In this document: piece by piece, positions 9,093-16,940 of the stretch
How the letters are laid out: the number at the start of each line of letters is the position of its first letter
How positions within the stretch are numbered: the first letter of the stretch is position 1
Assembly (NCBI RefSeq): GCF_009789195.1
Contig: NZ_WSTC01000020.1
Span: 43,610-107,609, forward strand
Direction of reading: 5' to 3'
Length of the DNA stretch: 64,000 bases
DNA from: Paenibacillus sp. MMS18-CY102
GTDB taxonomy: Bacteria > Bacillota > Bacilli > Paenibacillales > Paenibacillaceae
Notes under the pieces: model-generated
Database searches by the model: none
What the model was told of the DNA's origin: nothing
Seen by the model: only the letters and a program-made list of their open reading frames with translations
Position numbers and translations under genes: made by a program

Positions 9093-10050
9093 TTATAGGA
9101 TATAACGCTCGTAATATTGAATGGGGCTCAAAATATCGCCATCCATATTACTAGTCATTACCGTGGCTAAACGCTTCTCCTCATTCACAAAAATATACTG
9201 CCCCCGCAGCCCTTGTGCATAATAGGTCTTACTTGGCTCGCCATTACCAGGCAAGATCCACCAATGATAGCCATAGGACATGTTGTCACTCGATACAATC
9301 TTCAAGCCTGTCGACTCATTAATCCACGCAGCAGGTACGATCTGCTTGCCCGCCCATTCCCCTTGGTTCATATATAAAATCCCCAGCTTCAACATATCTT
9401 CAGCCCGCATTGTCAAACTAAAGCCGCCGATGGCAATTCCTTGGGAATCATAATGCCAAGTGAAATCTTGAATCCCTAATGGTGCAAACAAATACTTTTG
9501 GGCAAAAGCCACCGTATCCATTTTGGCCACACGTTGCAAGATTGCGCTTAATAAATGGGAATTTCCACAACTATATCTCATTTCCATCCCAGCGCTCGTT
9601 TCTATTGGCTGGCCTAGGATGAATCTCACCCAATTTTTCGTTGGAATCATCGCTTCATTGCCTTGCCACCCTAGTCCTGAGGACATCATTAATAAATGTT
9701 TAATGGTTATTTCTTTTTTAGAATTGTCGTCGATCTCTTCGAAAAAGTGGCCAATTGGCATATTTACGCCTTCAATTAATTTTTGTTCAATCGCAATCCC
9801 GATCAATGCCGAAATCACGCTTTTCGTGATGGAATACACTTTGTTTTGTTTGGATTTGATCTTCCCGTTTTTATAGTATTCAAAAACTGTCGCATCGTTT
9901 TGATAGACAATGCAACTCTCAATTTTATCTTTTCTGATGGCACGAGCTAGTTCGTCTAATTTGATATCGATTACTTCCTTTCGGTTTCACGGCCAGGGGG
10001 CCATCCATTGAAGCTTTAGCTAGCATGCCATTAATCTCATGAATTGGCAA
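9093..10050 (-). pseudogene. Class C beta-lactamase-like serine hydrolase, frameshifted
   Basis: The main reading frame encodes a serine beta-lactamase-like hydrolase. It has S-I-T-K (SxxK nucleophile motif, context VYSITKSVISALIG), YSCGNSHLL (the YxN motif) and a family-typical C-terminus ending GQYIFVNEEKRLATVMTSN. The frame extends to about 9986, but between there and the GTG at 9839 there is no ATG, GTG or TTG start. In a second frame a TTG at 10050, preceded by GGAGGGAG, opens about 24 residues (LPIHEINGMLAKASMDGPLA...) that plausibly form the real N-terminus. That frame stops at 9925. A single-base shift between about 9960 and 9989 would join the two. This is either a real frameshift mutation or a sequencing error. 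A shorter product from the GTG at 9839 would begin just before the nucleophile and is unlikely to fold. Confidence 0.7.
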
Positions 10051-10142
10051 TCCGTTACTCCCTCCTTCATTAGCAAACCGCAGATTGTTGCAGGATTGGA
10101 CCGTAGAACTTCTTTTTTTATTGGATAAAATTAAAAAAACTC

Positions 10143-10171
10143 TTTACGAAACTTATTTTCGTAATTATAGT
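10143..10171 (+). promoter_or_regulatory. Promoter of the secreted glycan-active enzyme
   Basis: TTTACG (10143-10148), a 17-base spacer, and TATAGT (10166-10171). An 8-bp perfect inverted repeat, TTACGAAA-cttat-TTTCGTAA (10144-10164), covers the -35 box and spacer, as an operator would. The leader to the start codon is about 345 bases. Confidence 0.6.
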
Positions 10172-10176
10172 ATCAA

Positions 10177-10191
10177 TTGTAAACGGTTTCT
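10177..10191 (+). promoter_or_regulatory. CcpA cre box on the transcription start
   Basis: TTGTAAACGGTTTCT fits every defined position of the Bacillus cre consensus WTGNAANCGNWNNCW. It begins 6 bases after the -10 box, so CcpA binding would block initiation. This implies glucose repression of the downstream polysaccharide enzyme. Confidence 0.7.
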
Positions 10192-10524
10192 CGAAACTTT
10201 AGATGATGTCTTCATCAGAGAATTGAAATAATCAATGATTTATGATAGATATCACAGGAAATCGTGCTCCCCCAGCCTCATTTTTTAAGAATAACGAAAA
10301 CACTCTTCGATAATTAAATGACTTTTCATTTAAAGTTTCGTTAATTTTAGAACTTTCCTTTACCGCATTCTTGCCTCTTATGCACCAAATCCACACCAGC
10401 AATCCCTTTTCCTAACGAAAAATGCCTTTCCCACCCTTGTGGTATCACACCGGAAGCCTTTATTTAAACGATTCAAGGCTTCGGGCTTGATATAAATAAA
10501 AATTAGACGAGGAGAAATTGACAA
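10192..10524 (+). other. Long leader of the secreted glycan-active enzyme gene
   Basis: About 330 bases without a gene. It carries two more copies of an A/T-CGAAACTTT-like motif (TCGAAACTTT at 10191-10200, and its reverse complement AAAGTTTCGTTAA near 10335), both related to the operator at 10144-10164. It also holds a hairpin near 10449-10488 (CCGGAAGCCTT with AAGGCTTCGG). No known riboswitch was recognised. Confidence 0.45.
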
Positions 10525-12612
10525 GTGAACAAAGTAAAACGGAAAATTGTGGCCGTATGGTTATGTATCATGCTGCTCGTGCAAGTCATCCCGGTGGCTA
10601 GCGTCAGCGCAGCGGACAATGCAACGGCATCTAACAATGCCTACACTTGGTTGAAGGCACAGCAGGATTTGACGGCAGGGTTTGCAATGGATGGTTTGGT
10701 CGACAGCTTCGATGATTGGTGGAATGCAACAGAACGCCGCCAGATCGTGTATACGTATGACCAAGCGGTAGCTGCAATTGCATTCATTGTGAAAGGCGAC
10801 CGTACGCGGGCGGAGAAAGTATTGAACAAAATGGCAGCAATCCAAGATCCAGACGGCTCGTGGATTAACTCCTACTGGTGGAACGGCTACGGCGAAGAAA
10901 TCCGTAAACACGTTGGCCCTGTTGCATGGATGGTTATGGCATACATGGCATACGAGAAAACGTATGGCAGCACAACCTATCAAGCTTCCGCGAAGAAAGC
11001 GCTCGATTGGGCGATTTCTTTCCAAAAATCAAATGGCGGCATTTCCGGCGGCCGTACGACTTGGGATCTCAACGGCGCTTGGAGCGACGAAGTATGGTCC
11101 TCCACCGAGCAGAACGAAGATATGTACCAAATCTTGAAGTACTACGCAGGCAAATTCCCTGACCGTACAACGGCTTACAATAATGCAGCAACAAACGTGA
11201 AAAGCTTCTTGGACAATGTCGTCTGGGACAGTGCGAATAACCGCTGGAGAGGCGGCTGGAAAAACAACACCAACCTCATCGATCCTTCGGTACCAATGGA
11301 CGTAAACCCATGGGGCGTACTCGCTCTTGGCTTATCCGGCACAAGAAACTACCAGGCTTCCCTTTCCTACATTGAGAATGCGAACGGTGCAGGGACGACG
11401 GAGAGCCCTAAATATGTCCAATCGTTAACGTACGACGGATCTGGCGCATTGTTGACGGCTTATGATTTTGACTGGCAATATGATTGTGCAGTAGCTAATG
11501 ACCAGAACGGCAATCCGATCGGCAACCGATGCGCAGATGTGTGGTTCGAAGGCTCGGCCTTCATGTCACTCGCTTACTACATGCAAGGCAACCAAACGAA
11601 AGCAGATTCCATCATCAATGAAATTGTGAAGAAGCAAGGCACGAGCGGCTCCTTGCTGGGCGGCGTCCCTTATTCCTTGAAAGGCTCCAACAACAACTAC
11701 TGGAGAATGGCAATGGAAAACTGCGTATCCAGTACGGGCTGGCTCATTATTGCTGCTCACCGTTTCAATCCATTTACCGGCTCTTACCTGACAACTGGAG
11801 GCGGCGGTGACACAACAGCCCCTTCCGTACCAGCCAATTTAAATTCGCCAGCAAAAACATCGAATTCCATCTCCTTGAGCTGGACGGCTTCAACAGATAA
11901 CGTAGGCGTAACCGGATATGAGGTACTTAAAGGCGGAGCGGTTATCGCAACTGTTACCGGCACTTCGTTTACGGATACAGGGCTTAATGCCAACACAGCA
12001 TACACCTATGCCGTTCGCGCAAAGGATGCAGCTGGCAACGTATCCGCAAACAGCAGCTCGCTTACCATAACGACAAGCACAGGGTCAAATCCGCCAACAC
12101 CAACGCCTAGCACATTGTTTGTACGTGATGGCGCATCTTCTACGGTAACAGGCACATTGTCATCGACAGCAGGCTCCAATGCCAGCTCGGACGCAATTGT
12201 TTCCGGAGGCGGTGCGAACTGGGACGGCAATGCCCATACGCCAACTACCTATGTAGCATCTGGACTTACGGGAACTTATAACAATGGAGCTACGGCGTTC
12301 AACATGTACGTAGACTCGTTATCTTCCGTAGGCAATGGCGTTCAAGTCCGCATCTCCTATGACTTTACAGGCGATGGCACGTATGACCGCTTGGAAACGT
12401 ACAACTATTTTGCAACGAACGACGTGACCGGCTCTGAAGATTACAATCAATCCAGAGGCTTGAAATCTTCAACGGGATCGTTCGCTAACCTCAGCAACGG
12501 TAAAGTACGAGTAGAGATTTGGAGCGCAATTGGCAACGGATCATCTGAAGTGCGTACCGATGCAACATCCTCGCAAGGCAGCCAGTCCAAAATCGTTATT
12601 CCTTTCAGCTAA
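10525..12612 (+). CDS. Secreted glycoside hydrolase-like protein with FN3 and glycan-binding domains
   Basis: A 695-residue secreted protein. Residues 1-30 form a signal peptide with a cleavage site near ASVSAA. Residues 31-420 form an all-helical domain rich in Trp and Tyr with repeated helix-hairpin segments (AYTWLKAQQ, ALDWAISFQKSNGG, LALGLSGTRNY). This suggests an (alpha/alpha)6 glycosidase or lyase fold; I cannot name the family. Acidic candidates occur in SWINSYWWNGYGEEIRKH and WSDEVWSSTEQNEDM. Residues about 430-525 are a fibronectin type III domain (SISLSWTASTDNVGVTGYEV). A Pro/Thr linker follows, then about 165 residues of a beta-rich C-terminal domain of the kind found on beta-glucan-acting enzymes (VRISYDFTGDGTYDRLETY). 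A cre box and operator-like repeat control it. It ends at a strong terminator. Confidence 0.75.
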   Translation: MNKVKRKIVAVWLCIMLLVQVIPVASVSAADNATASNNAYTWLKAQQDLTAGFAMDGLVDSFDDWWNATERRQIVYTYDQAVAAIAFIVKGDRTRAEKVLNKMAAIQDPDGSWINSYWWNGYGEEIRKHVGPVAWMVMAYMAYEKTYGSTTYQASAKKALDWAISFQKSNGGISGGRTTWDLNGAWSDEVWSSTEQNEDMYQILKYYAGKFPDRTTAYNNAATNVKSFLDNVVWDSANNRWRGGWKNNTNLIDPSVPMDVNPWGVLALGLSGTRNYQASLSYIENANGAGTTESPKYVQSLTYDGSGALLTAYDFDWQYDCAVANDQNGNPIGNRCADVWFEGSAFMSLAYYMQGNQTKADSIINEIVKKQGTSGSLLGGVPYSLKGSNNNYWRMAMENCVSSTGWLIIAAHRFNPFTGSYLTTGGGGDTTAPSVPANLNSPAKTSNSISLSWTASTDNVGVTGYEVLKGGAVIATVTGTSFTDTGLNANTAYTYAVRAKDAAGNVSANSSSLTITTSTGSNPPTPTPSTLFVRDGASSTVTGTLSSTAGSNASSDAIVSGGGANWDGNAHTPTTYVASGLTGTYNNGATAFNMYVDSLSSVGNGVQVRISYDFTGDGTYDRLETYNYFATNDVTGSEDYNQSRGLKSSTGSFANLSNGKVRVEIWSAIGNGSSEVRTDATSSQGSQSKIVIPFS

Positions 12613-12618
12613 AAATCA

Positions 12619-12651
12619 AGAGCCAAGACGCCCGTCTTGGCTCTTTTTTTG
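12619..12651 (+). terminator. Rho-independent terminator after glycan-active enzyme
   Basis: AGAGCCAAGA-cgcccg-TCTTGGCTCT followed by TTTTT, 7 bases after the stop codon. Confidence 0.92.
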
Positions 12652-12807
12652 CGCTCTGTTTGGATCGCTGCCGTTGCCATCCAGTCCTGCGCACACTATG
12701 GCTCCCGCCTGCCGTAGGCACGTGCACCGCAGCCCGGCATATAGTAAAGGGTATCAAGTCAGGCGCTTGCATAACAAAGTGCAATTCTTGCGAAATGAGG
12801 TGGGAGA

Positions 12808-14982
12808 ATGCCAAATCGTGGCGTGGCGTATTTCTCAGCAGAGTTCGGGCTTGACGAATCGTTACCGATTTACTCAGGCGGCCTTGGCATACTAGCAGGC
12901 GACCATATCAAGGCAGCCGCAGACCTGAATATTCCGCTTACGGGCGTAGGCATATTTTATAAGAGAGGGTATTTCCAACAGCACATCAGCGAAAGCGGCT
13001 GGCAGCAGCAGCTGTATCCCGAAGTGGATTTGGCGGCTAGCATTTACCCTGTTCAGCTTGTGAAGGATACTGAGGAACGGCCTATCATCATTGCGGTGGA
13101 AATCGCCGGGCGGCAAGTCTACGCGTCAGCGTGGCGCGTTGAATTAGGCTCGGTTACGCTGTACTTGCTTAGTACGGATGTTGAAGCCAATAGCGATGCA
13201 GACCGCCATTTGACCGACACCCTCTATCCGAGCAATCAAGATGTTCGCATTAGCCAGGAAATGATTCTTGGCATCGGCGGCGTAAAACTGCTTGCTGCTC
13301 TTGGCATTCAGCCGGATGTCTGGCACATGAACGAAGGGCACTCCGCATTCTTAGCGTTCGAGCGTATCCGCATGCTGTCTGCTGAAGGCGTGCCGTTCGA
13401 GACGGCGCTTGAAGCTGCCAAAGCGAATGCCGTTTTCACTACGCATACACCGGTTCCGGCAGGGCATGACGTCTTCTCCATCGAGATGATCGACCGATAT
13501 ATTGGCCATTATTATTGGCAGATGGGTGCAAGCAGGGAACGCGTGCTGTCGCTCGGCGAATTAGAAGGCGCATTCAATATGACACGGCTTGCTGTCCGTA
13601 CATCATCGAAGGTAAACGGGGTAAGCAAGCTTCATGGCGAAGTGACTAGGGAATTGTTTCATCGGTGGATGCCGCACATTCCGATTCAGGACATTCCCGT
13701 TGATTCCGTCACGAACGGTGTCCATGCTGGAACATGGCTCGCGGAAGGCATAAAGCAGCTGTACGATACGCATCTTGCCAGCGGTTGGGCTGTCCGTACG
13801 CAAGAAACGCAAGTGTGGGATGCTGTGCGTGACATCCCAGCCGATGAGCTATGGGAGATGCATCAGCGGGCAAAGTCGGAAATGGTTCGAGCGTTAGGGC
13901 TGAACCTCCCTTCGCTAGGCGAAGCGCCGCTCGTCATCGGCTTCGCGAGACGGTTTGCAACTTACAAGCGGGCGCTGCTCATCTTTAGTGACTTGGAGAG
14001 GCTTGCCCGCATTCTCGGTGACCCACAACGTCCGGTCTGCCTTGTTTTCGCAGGAAAGGCGCATCCTGCAGACGAACCGGGCAAGGATATGATTCGCCGA
14101 ATCGTGGAGCTATCACGCGAGGAGCGATTCAAGGGCCGCGTCCACATCGTAGAAAACTATACGATGAATAAAGCGAAGAAGCTCGTCCAAGGTGTCGATG
14201 TGTGGCTCAACACCCCTGTGAAGCCAATGGAAGCGAGCGGCACTAGCGGACAAAAAGCTGCCATGAACGGCGTGCTCAATTGCAGCGTCCTCGATGGCTG
14301 GTGGGTAGAAGGCTACAACAGGCGCAATGGCTGGGCCATTGACGGCGTGACTAACGGCGATCCCGGCTGCCAAGCGCAGCAGGACAGCGAAACGCTTTAT
14401 CGGCTGCTAGAAGAAGAAATCATTCCGTTGTACTACCAGCGGGACGAACGAGAAATCCCCGCCGAGTGGGTAGACATGATGAAGGAATCGATCTGCTCTC
14501 TTACGCCTGTCTATAACACCCATAGAATGGTAAGCGATTACTGGCATCAAGTGTACGCGCCTGCTGCCGCAAGAGGAAGCCGATTCGCCGCAGACAACTT
14601 CGAGATTGCGTCTAGAGTCAGCGCCTACAAGCAATTCATTCGGGCAAACTGGCCATCCGTTCAAGTGAGGAGCGTTGAGATATTAGGCGAGCATAGCGGA
14701 CGAATTGGCCTGAACAAATCAACCTTCCGTGCCGAAATTGCGCTCGGCACCATTTGGCATAAGGATGTTCACGTGGAGGCAGTCGGCTCAGACGGGCGCC
14801 TGGGCATCTGGAAAGCGAAGCTGGAGCCGGTACAGCAGCTAGCCGCGGGAACGTATGTGTATGAAGGCGTCATGGCCGACGTCCCAATCGACATTCGGGA
14901 GGCTAACGTCAACGTACGTGTTACGCCAATCAGCCCCGATTTTGCTAACGAATTTGAGATGGAGCTGGCTGTATGGGGATAA
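12808..14982 (+). CDS. glgP: Alpha-glucan phosphorylase (GT35), short form
   Basis: A 724-residue glycogen/maltodextrin phosphorylase of the Thermotoga/archaeal MalP type that releases glucose-1-phosphate from alpha-1,4-glucans with PLP. It begins directly with the catalytic N-domain (VAYFSAEFGL, YSGGLGILAGDH) and lacks the extra N-terminal domain common in this subfamily (usually about 840 residues). Visible motifs are VWHMNEGHSAFL, FTTHTPVPAGHDVF, FARRFATYKRA, and the PLP-lysine block EASGTSGQKAAMNG. A beta-rich C-terminal extension of about 110 residues follows. GAGGTGGGAG precedes the ATG. It sits after the secreted glycan enzyme but behind that gene's terminator, so it has its own transcription. 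I saw no clear promoter. Confidence 0.9.
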   Translation: MPNRGVAYFSAEFGLDESLPIYSGGLGILAGDHIKAAADLNIPLTGVGIFYKRGYFQQHISESGWQQQLYPEVDLAASIYPVQLVKDTEERPIIIAVEIAGRQVYASAWRVELGSVTLYLLSTDVEANSDADRHLTDTLYPSNQDVRISQEMILGIGGVKLLAALGIQPDVWHMNEGHSAFLAFERIRMLSAEGVPFETALEAAKANAVFTTHTPVPAGHDVFSIEMIDRYIGHYYWQMGASRERVLSLGELEGAFNMTRLAVRTSSKVNGVSKLHGEVTRELFHRWMPHIPIQDIPVDSVTNGVHAGTWLAEGIKQLYDTHLASGWAVRTQETQVWDAVRDIPADELWEMHQRAKSEMVRALGLNLPSLGEAPLVIGFARRFATYKRALLIFSDLERLARILGDPQRPVCLVFAGKAHPADEPGKDMIRRIVELSREERFKGRVHIVENYTMNKAKKLVQGVDVWLNTPVKPMEASGTSGQKAAMNGVLNCSVLDGWWVEGYNRRNGWAIDGVTNGDPGCQAQQDSETLYRLLEEEIIPLYYQRDEREIPAEWVDMMKESICSLTPVYNTHRMVSDYWHQVYAPAAARGSRFAADNFEIASRVSAYKQFIRANWPSVQVRSVEILGEHSGRIGLNKSTFRAEIALGTIWHKDVHVEAVGSDGRLGIWKAKLEPVQQLAAGTYVYEGVMADVPIDIREANVNVRVTPISPDFANEFEMELAVWG

Positions 14983-15073
14983 GTGCATCCACTCTTGCCC
15001 ACCAGCATCGTGCCCGAACTGCCCCCGCTCGCCTAACGGACCTAACATCAAACCCGTACTGCTTCCGTTCGCC

Positions 15074-15256
15074 TAACGGACTCAGCAGCCCTTATTTGAC
15101 GAAAATCAGGGGCTTTGAGATTCTAACGGACTCACGAGCCCTTATTTGCACCAATTCAAGCTCATGCTTGCCATTTGGACTAAAATAGCGGCGCTGGAGT
15201 CCGTTACACGCACAACTTCGCTAATTTCATCAAAATAACGGCCATACAGTCCGTTA
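15074..15256. repeat. 183-bp dyad repeat, copy R1
   Basis: Starts TAACGGACTCAGCAGCCC and ends in GTCCGTTA. It holds two direct and two inverted core motifs at about 50-bp spacing. It lies between the convergent glgP and pssA genes. The most diverged of the five full copies; an extra lone TAACGGACC sits just upstream at 15044. Confidence 0.85.
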
Positions 15257-15325
15257 GCCGTAGCTCCCCCCGGCCAATATTCGATTTGCCCTATTCCATC
15301 GCCTTTGTTTCTTTCGAAAAAGCAC

Positions 15326-15353
15326 AAAAAGCCGCGGTTCATCCCGCGGCTTT
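15326..15353 (-). terminator. Terminator of the lipid-synthase operon
   Basis: On the minus strand AAAGCCGCGGG-atgaa-CCGCGGCTTTTT. It lies 40 bases beyond the pssA-like stop and closes the six-gene operon. Confidence 0.9.
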
Positions 15354-15393
15354 CAGCTTCCCACCATTCAAGTGCAGATGCGGCGAATGCCCA

Positions 15394-16011
15394 TCATCCC
15401 ACGACAATCCAGTTCAGTACAACAGCAGCAGGCAGCAGCACGTAAAGCGCCTTAGTTGCTGGACCGTTTTTGCGAAACGGCACGGCAGACAGCATAAGCA
15501 TGCCGCAAATGGCAAAGGCCACTGCTAATGCTGCTTCACGTCCCGGAAAGTCGCCAGCTAACATGAGCGGGCTTAGGACGAGCAGCCAACTGGCCGCAAT
15601 CGTCGTAGGCACACCTGTGTAATAGGAATGCCGGCCGCCTTCCTCCAAGCCGCTGACATTGAAGAAGGCCAGCCGCCACAGCCCCGCAATAAGGTACAGC
15701 ACCAACGCCGCGATCCCCAGCGGAGATGTCACGCCGAGCGTATAGCCAGCGATTGCTGGAAGCACGCAGAAGCTGATCGCATCAGCCAAACTATCGATCT
15801 CTTTGCCAAAGTTCGAGGTTTGCTTTAGTTTGCGCGCAATGATGCCATCCACATAATCGCCTAGTATGGCTGCTCCATATAACGTGAACGCCAAGCCAAA
15901 ATGCCCCTTAACGAAGAACACCATTGCTAGCATCCCGCATACGGCGCCACCGGTCGTTATCGCATTTGCAAGGTTCCAGTATCGTAGCGCTGGAAACCAT
16001 TTTCCGATCAT
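15394..16011 (-). CDS. pssA: CDP-alcohol phosphatidyltransferase, PssA-like
   Basis: A 205-residue integral membrane enzyme with about six hydrophobic segments. It carries the CDP-alcohol phosphatidyltransferase signature DG-xx-AR-x8-G-xxx-D-xxx-D (VDGIIARKL, then GKEIDSLADAIS). The family swaps CMP of CDP-diacylglycerol for an alcohol; the best guess is serine, because of its similarity to bacterial PssA (FCVLPAI, YYTGVPTTIAASWL). AAAGGAGGGG precedes the ATG at 16011; a start 16 codons further up lacks such a site. It overlaps nothing but is only 44 bases after the CdsA-like gene, as last gene of the lipid-synthase operon. Its position suggests a dedicated head-group step for the synthase product. 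It could also be the housekeeping PssA. Confidence 0.82.
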   Translation of the reverse strand: MIGKWFPALRYWNLANAITTGGAVCGMLAMVFFVKGHFGLAFTLYGAAILGDYVDGIIARKLKQTSNFGKEIDSLADAISFCVLPAIAGYTLGVTSPLGIAALVLYLIAGLWRLAFFNVSGLEEGGRHSYYTGVPTTIAASWLLVLSPLMLAGDFPGREAALAVAFAICGMLMLSAVPFRKNGPATKALYVLLPAAVVLNWIVVG

Positions 16012-16055
16012 TGTTGCCCCTCCTTTCACTATACAAGTTGTATCCCTATAAGATC

Positions 16056-16925
16056 TCACTGCATCGCCGTCCAGAGTATCGCGAAGAGCGGAGCGCCGAA
16101 CACAATATTGTCGTAACGGTCGAGAATGCCGCCATGTCCAGGAAGAATGCTGCCGAAATCCTTAATGCCAAGCTTGCGCTTAAGCGCAGAAAACAGCAAA
16201 TCCCCCATATTGCCGAATAGCAAAATAAAAAGGATGATGGCTGATTGCTTGCTGATAGAAGCGTCAGCCAGCGCCGGAATCCATCCGTTGAGCATCAGGA
16301 TGCCAGCTGCAACGCCGGCTGCGCCTCCGATGTAGCCTTCGAGCGATTTGCCCGGGCTAATGCGAGGAAACAGCTTCGTTCGGCCGAACTTCTTGCCAGC
16401 AAGCAGCCCGAAAGCATCGTTCATTTGCAGCAGCAGAAGGAAGGCCACGACAGGAGCCACGCCGTCTTGCGCCAGCATAGCTAAGCTTCCTGCTCCTAAC
16501 GCAATGATGCCAACGGCAAAAAGCGCACCGAACAGCGGATTCCGCACCCGGCTGGCAGGTGCCCAAAACGCGAAGCCAGCAAGCACAAGCCCTGCCGGCA
16601 GCACGTAAATGCTTGCTCGCTCCGCCTCAAGAAACAGCGCAGCAGAAGCCGCCACTACAAGGGCAAGGATCGGTATTGCCAAGCGCAGCCTCACTTTGCT
16701 AGCAACTTGATAATGCCGAGCAAGCTCCAGCAGCCCGATTAACAGGACCAAAACCGCGTAGAAACGAAAGGCCGGATAGCCCGCCCATAAGGCGAGGCAG
16801 GTCAGATTTTGCAGCACGATCAGCGTCAATCCGCGCACTGCAACCTCCCGCTTGCGCCCGAGCAATGCAGTTAAGGTAAAAAAACCAATCATGGCAAGCG
16901 TAACAATATAGAAAGCTAACAACAA
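16056..16925 (-). CDS. Phosphatidate cytidylyltransferase-like protein (CdsA family)
   Basis: A 289-residue membrane protein with about eight hydrophobic helices. Near its C-terminus is the CDP-diglyceride synthetase signature S-x-x-KR-x4-KD-x(G/S)-xx-(L/I)-PGHGG-x-x-DR, here SALKRKLGIKDFGS then ILPGHGGILDR. It also has the earlier family block GKSLEGYIGG. The enzyme makes CDP-diacylglycerol from phosphatidate and CTP. The start is TTG with GGAGGCG 9 bases before. It lies 16 bases after pfaD and directly before the phosphatidyltransferase, so together they can turn phosphatidate into a phospholipid. Because PfaC-like ends in a phosphatidate-forming acyltransferase domain, the three activities form a logical chain. 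Confidence 0.88.
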   Translation of the reverse strand: MLLAFYIVTLAMIGFFTLTALLGRKREVAVRGLTLIVLQNLTCLALWAGYPAFRFYAVLVLLIGLLELARHYQVASKVRLRLAIPILALVVAASAALFLEAERASIYVLPAGLVLAGFAFWAPASRVRNPLFGALFAVGIIALGAGSLAMLAQDGVAPVVAFLLLLQMNDAFGLLAGKKFGRTKLFPRISPGKSLEGYIGGAAGVAAGILMLNGWIPALADASISKQSAIILFILLFGNMGDLLFSALKRKLGIKDFGSILPGHGGILDRYDNIVFGAPLFAILWTAMQ

Positions 16926-16940
16926 TTCACTCGCCTCCGA

